This document shows, one piece after another, positions 13,621 to 16,548 of a DNA stretch of 16,548 bases. Origin of the DNA: a candidate division Zixibacteria bacterium 4484_93 (GTDB taxonomy: Bacteria; UBP14; UBA6098; 4484-93). A model generated the notes under the pieces. That model was not told the DNA's origin. It ran no database searches and was given only the letters and a program-made list of their open reading frames with translations. Numbering within the stretch: position 1 is the first letter of the stretch; the number at the start of each line of letters is the position of its first letter. A program made the translations under genes and the position numbers. Where the stretch lies: positions 1-16,548 of the forward strand of contig NATO01000006.1 in NCBI GenBank assembly GCA_002085385.1. Direction: 5' to 3'.

Positions 13621-15363
13621 TTATTCTTTTCCATTCGTTCCCAGAATATTCTCTATTGTCAGGGTCACCTCATCCACAAGAAACGGTTTCCGGATATATC
13701 CCTGTGCACCGCTGGCAAGCATCTCCCGAATAGTCTCATCCATCGAGTACCCGGTTAATATAATGACATTAACATCCTGGTCGATTCCCTTTAGCTGTAC
13801 AAGTATTTCCCTCCCATTTGCATCAGGGAGGGTAATATCGAGCATCACAAGGTCGATTTTATCCTTCTTTTTGCGGAAGAGCTCGACTCCGCTTCCTCCA
13901 TCCGGTGCCAGAAATACCTCGAACCCCTGCCTGACAAGGATTTTCTCGAGAACAGTTCTCGTGCCAGCAGAATCGTCGATTATAAGTATGTTCCCGCGAG
14001 CTGCCGCTCGTTTATTGCTCTCCATTTCAAACTCTGGTATCGGGAAATACATTCTGACGACTGTTCCCTCGTTTTCCTTCGACTGAATGTTCAGGTATCC
14101 CCCGTGGTATCGCGCTACGGCGGATACGAGTGTCAGACCGAGTCCGAACCTATTCTCTTTTGAGAAAAACGGGCTCACTACGGCGTCTATCTTATCCTCA
14201 GGGATCCCCTTTCCTGTATCCTCTACACTTAAAACGATATAATTCCCCGCCGGTGGGATTTTCTTCTCTTTCTCTTTTACCCTGATAGTTTCGGTCTTTA
14301 TCGTGAGTGTTCCACCTCCTCGCATTGCCTCCAGAGCATTCTCTGTTAAATGGAGCAGAGCATATTTCAACTCCGTCGAGCTTCCGATAATGTTATTTAT
14401 CGGATGGGCAAGCTCCAGTTTAATCTTGATATCGGAGAGAATGTCCCCTCTCTTTAACATTATTATTTCTCTTACAATATTGTTTAGGTTCACCAGTGAG
14501 AAATTCTCCTTGAAGCTGGAAGCATAAGCGATTGTCTTTTTTATCAGTTCGTTTGCTCCCTTTGCCGAGTTCTCTATGGTGTCCACCATCCCGTATAGCT
14601 CCGTGTCCTTGTCGATATCGGTCTTCAGGTAAGATGTATATCCCAGTATTCCCACCAAGAAGTTGTTCAGGTCGTGAGCGACTGAGCTTGCCACGAGCCC
14701 CAGAGTCGCTATCTGCATAGCGGTAGTGATATCCCCTGATTCCAGTTCCCTGCAGGTCATAGCGAGCAGCCTTTTGTCATCGTGAACATTACAGTCGAGA
14801 CTAACATTATATCCGTATATATTCCTCGAGACCCCCTGGAGGCGGAGTTTAAACTGCTCACCACCACCTTTTATGCACTCTGAAAGCCTGTCGAAAAACA
14901 GTGTCCTGTCCTGCGGCAGGATAATGTCCTGTATATTGAGTTTTCCCCTTTCATAACCGAGCTTCCTGTAAAACTGCTCGTTTGTAAAGATTATCTCGCC
15001 CCTTTCAGTAAAGATAATTAGTATCTCCTTGAGCCCTCCGCAGGGGCAGAACTCGACGAGTTTTTCTGTTATATTCTCGAACAGGAATAGGTAATGTCCA
15101 GCCTCTGGCGATGCGAGGCACTGTCCGCAGAAATAGGAACCGGTTTTGTCTATGAATTCCCAGGAACTCCCCTGTGGTAGAGAGTCTATCCTGTCCCAGG
15201 GACAATCCTTCCTCTCCCTGAAGAAGAGCGACCAGAGTTTCCTTCCTCTGGTATCCCCGAGGGATTTCTCAGCCCTTCTGTTCTGCCAGACTACCTTCCC
15301 CTTACTGTCGACATCGAAGACATAGAGAGGCAATCTATTGAATAACTCCTCATCGAAATTCAT
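13621..15363 (-). CDS. Soluble hybrid sensor histidine kinase (PAS-PAS-kinase-receiver)
   Basis: 580 residues and no membrane span, so cytoplasmic. Two PAS-like sensor regions come first (about 5-100 and 108-205). The first contains cysteines 54, 79, 82 (FCGQC), 106 and 108 (CPCGG), which could bind metal or sense redox. The dimerisation/phosphoacceptor helix has His230 in SVAHDLNNFLVGILG. The ATPase domain shows Asn342 (ENALEAM), DTGKGIP (382-388) and GLGLTLV (407-413). A C-terminal receiver (about 457-575) has Asp463/Asp464, phosphoacceptor Asp509 (VMLDITLP), Thr537 and Lys559. The kinase would autophosphorylate His230 and pass phosphate to its own receiver and/or the adjacent HD-GYP regulator. 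ATG 15363 has no good Shine-Dalgarno site and lies 6 bases from a putative -10 box. Confidence 0.94.
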   Translation of the reverse strand: MNFDEELFNRLPLYVFDVDSKGKVVWQNRRAEKSLGDTRGRKLWSLFFRERKDCPWDRIDSLPQGSSWEFIDKTGSYFCGQCLASPEAGHYLFLFENITEKLVEFCPCGGLKEILIIFTERGEIIFTNEQFYRKLGYERGKLNIQDIILPQDRTLFFDRLSECIKGGGEQFKLRLQGVSRNIYGYNVSLDCNVHDDKRLLAMTCRELESGDITTAMQIATLGLVASSVAHDLNNFLVGILGYTSYLKTDIDKDTELYGMVDTIENSAKGANELIKKTIAYASSFKENFSLVNLNNIVREIIMLKRGDILSDIKIKLELAHPINNIIGSSTELKYALLHLTENALEAMRGGGTLTIKTETIRVKEKEKKIPPAGNYIVLSVEDTGKGIPEDKIDAVVSPFFSKENRFGLGLTLVSAVARYHGGYLNIQSKENEGTVVRMYFPIPEFEMESNKRAAARGNILIIDDSAGTRTVLEKILVRQGFEVFLAPDGGSGVELFRKKKDKIDLVMLDITLPDANGREILVQLKGIDQDVNVIILTGYSMDETIREMLASGAQGYIRKPFLVDEVTLTIENILGTNGKE

Positions 15364-15369
15364 TCTTTT

Positions 15370-15397
15370 AATTTACTAATTTTTAATGCAATGTCAA
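15370..15397 (-). promoter_or_regulatory. Sigma70-like promoter before the hybrid kinase, possibly giving a leaderless mRNA
   Basis: On the minus strand TTGACA (15397-15392), a 16-base AT-rich spacer, then TAAATT (15375-15370), only 6 bases before the kinase ATG. The layout is identical to the ftcD promoter. Transcription would start at or next to the ATG, which fits the absence of a ribosome binding site. It lies in the 36-bp gap after the MATE gene, so the kinase could also be read through from upstream. Confidence 0.45.
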
Positions 15398-15399
15398 AT

Positions 15400-16548
15400 C
15401 TAAACCCTTATCCTCTGCCAGTGTCCTCTCAGAAATACGAATGTGATAACCAGTGCCTCGACAACCTGTGAGATGGCAATTCCCCAGATAAGTCCCAGCT
15501 CGCCTATCTGCCCCGATAGATATGTCGCAAGGGCTATTCTTATCCCTATGGTGCAGACTATCGTAGCTATCATTGGGTTTTTCGTATCGCCGGCGCCGTT
15601 CAACGCCCTCGAAAGCGTCATAGCGAGTGCCATAAATGGCAACTGAAGCCCGATAATTGTAAGAAACCGTTTTCCTACCTGTATCACCTCGGGTGAGTTG
15701 GTAAATATAGTGAGGACTCCTTTTCCTGCGAAGATAAAAGCAAGCATAAAAATTGCGGTTACTGCCTCATATAGAAGGACGGCTAACCAGGCAGATGCGA
15801 CCGACCGCTTTGGCTTCCCTGCACCGAGGTTTTGCCCGACGGTCGTCGATGCCGCTGTCCCAAAGCCAAATCCAGGCATCATAGCTATGAGAATCACCCT
15901 GAGCACAATACCATAAGCCGCAATAACAATCGTCCCAAAGTTGGAGGCAAGCCTCATAAGAATGATTCCAGATATGTTCCTCGATAGGTTCTGTATCATA
16001 CTGAAGAAACCCAGCTTGAGTATCCTGTATGTCATTTTGGGGTCAAATCTGAAATCCTCTTGGCGGAAATGTAACCGCAGTTTTCCCGAAAATAATCTCC
16101 AGAGAAGCAGAATAACTCCGATACCCCTTGCGATGACCGTCGCCAAGGCACTTCCTGCAACCTCCATCCTCGGAAACCCAAAGAGACCATAAATGAATAT
16201 CGGGTCAAGAACGATGTTCACCAGAGAGGCTATTCCCATTATTATCACAGGGGTCAGCGTATCGCCTGCGCCTCGAAGTGAAAAGTTCAGCCCAAATGAA
16301 AGAAATATAACGAATGACCAGTTGAATATTATTTTTGTATATTCGAGGGCGTAGCCTGTGCCTGCTGTTTCCCTCGCCAGAAATGATACAGCATCTGTCA
16401 GGAAAAATTTTGAGAAGAGCAAAGCCAGAAACCATAGTGTAAATCCGATAAATACCGTCTGGATGGATGCTCGTTCAGCATCCTCATATCTCCTGCCTCC
16501 ATAAGCCCTGGAAATCACAGCGACCGCTCCGATGGATACCCCCGATGC
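15400..16548 (-). CDS. MATE-family multidrug/Na+ efflux transporter (N-terminus beyond window)
   Basis: The reading frame runs to the window end, giving 382 visible residues; complete MATE proteins are about 450, so roughly 70 N-terminal residues are missing. The frame is open upstream of the GTG at 16518: the preceding codons encode ASGVSIGAVAVISRAYGGRR, matching the conserved first-half MATE motif (small residues then AxxxGxxRxxDA). Other family signs are SLRGAGDTLTPVIIMG near the third or fourth helix and its repeat in the second half, SRALNGAGDTKNPMIA, plus FGTAASTTVGQNLGAGKPKRS. About ten membrane helices remain. The protein exports drugs or metabolites by cation antiport across the inner membrane. 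It is followed at 36 bp by the kinase gene on the same strand; a functional link is unproven. Confidence 0.93.
   Translation of the reverse strand, partial: ASGVSIGAVAVISRAYGGRRYEDAERASIQTVFIGFTLWFLALLFSKFFLTDAVSFLARETAGTGYALEYTKIIFNWSFVIFLSFGLNFSLRGAGDTLTPVIIMGIASLVNIVLDPIFIYGLFGFPRMEVAGSALATVIARGIGVILLLWRLFSGKLRLHFRQEDFRFDPKMTYRILKLGFFSMIQNLSRNISGIILMRLASNFGTIVIAAYGIVLRVILIAMMPGFGFGTAASTTVGQNLGAGKPKRSVASAWLAVLLYEAVTAIFMLAFIFAGKGVLTIFTNSPEVIQVGKRFLTIIGLQLPFMALAMTLSRALNGAGDTKNPMIATIVCTIGIRIALATYLSGQIGELGLIWGIAISQVVEALVITFVFLRGHWQRIRV

Noticed and set aside
14910..14920. Palindrome CCTGCGGCAGG
   Set aside because: It is within the kinase coding sequence, is single, and has no partner sites nearby, so I do not call it an operator.
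1..16548. CRISPR arrays, tRNA or rRNA genes, insertion sequences, riboswitches
   Set aside because: No spaced repeats, cloverleaf-like blocks, transposase-like products or long structured leaders were seen; the longest non-coding stretch is 172 bp.

Overview
The window is protein-coding almost throughout and looks like chromosome of a Gram-negative-type (diderm) bacterium. It carries a MacA/MacB-like tripartite-style exporter, a probable small outer-membrane barrel protein, a MurJ/MviN-family flippase, a MATE exporter and a cytoplasmic two-component system. Start codons are ATG plus several TTG, Shine-Dalgarno sites are strong, and spacing is tight. Sampled lines of the flanking genes are near 50% GC. 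I cannot assign a phylum; an uncultivated lineage is possible, but that is a guess.

Layout. (1) 1-3574, minus strand: a four-gene operon reading glutamate formimidoyltransferase (ftcD), formimido-THF cyclodeaminase/methenyl-THF cyclohydrolase family, PHP-domain phosphoesterase, and an aconitase/3-isopropylmalate dehydratase large subunit cut by the window edge. (2) 3575-3746: a divergent regulatory region with two back-to-back sigma70-like promoters and a nested inverted repeat. (3) 3747-5744, plus strand: an AT-rich type II restriction-modification pair, an N4-cytosine/N6-adenine methyltransferase followed directly by a TdeIII-family endonuclease. It has the look of a horizontally acquired island. 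(4) 5788-12650, plus strand: hisS, a MacA-like adaptor, ABC ATPase, MacB-like permease, a small beta-barrel candidate, a 65-residue unknown protein and a MurJ-like flippase, all closely packed. (5) 12644-16548, minus strand: MATE exporter (cut by the window end), then a soluble hybrid histidine kinase and an HD-GYP response regulator. The last converges on the MurJ-like gene with overlapping stops.

How the parts work together. FtcD and the cyclodeaminase catalyse consecutive folate one-carbon steps (formimino transfer, then deamination to methenyl-THF). The methyltransferase and endonuclease form a self-contained restriction system. The family's recognition site, as I recall it, is GGNCC, and this site is strikingly rare here: 10 occurrences by eye, against at least 38 of the same-composition control CCNGG in the first 12 kb alone. 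That suggests the activity is real and long-standing in this lineage. The kinase and HD-GYP regulator probably link an unknown cytoplasmic signal (a cysteine cluster lies in the sensor region) to cyclic-di-GMP breakdown.

I see no tRNA, rRNA, CRISPR array, insertion sequence or convincing intrinsic terminator. I did not find a clearly new type of system. The most interesting items are the GGNCC depletion, the cysteine-rich kinase with a possible leaderless promoter, and the MurJ relative lacking several expected arginines.
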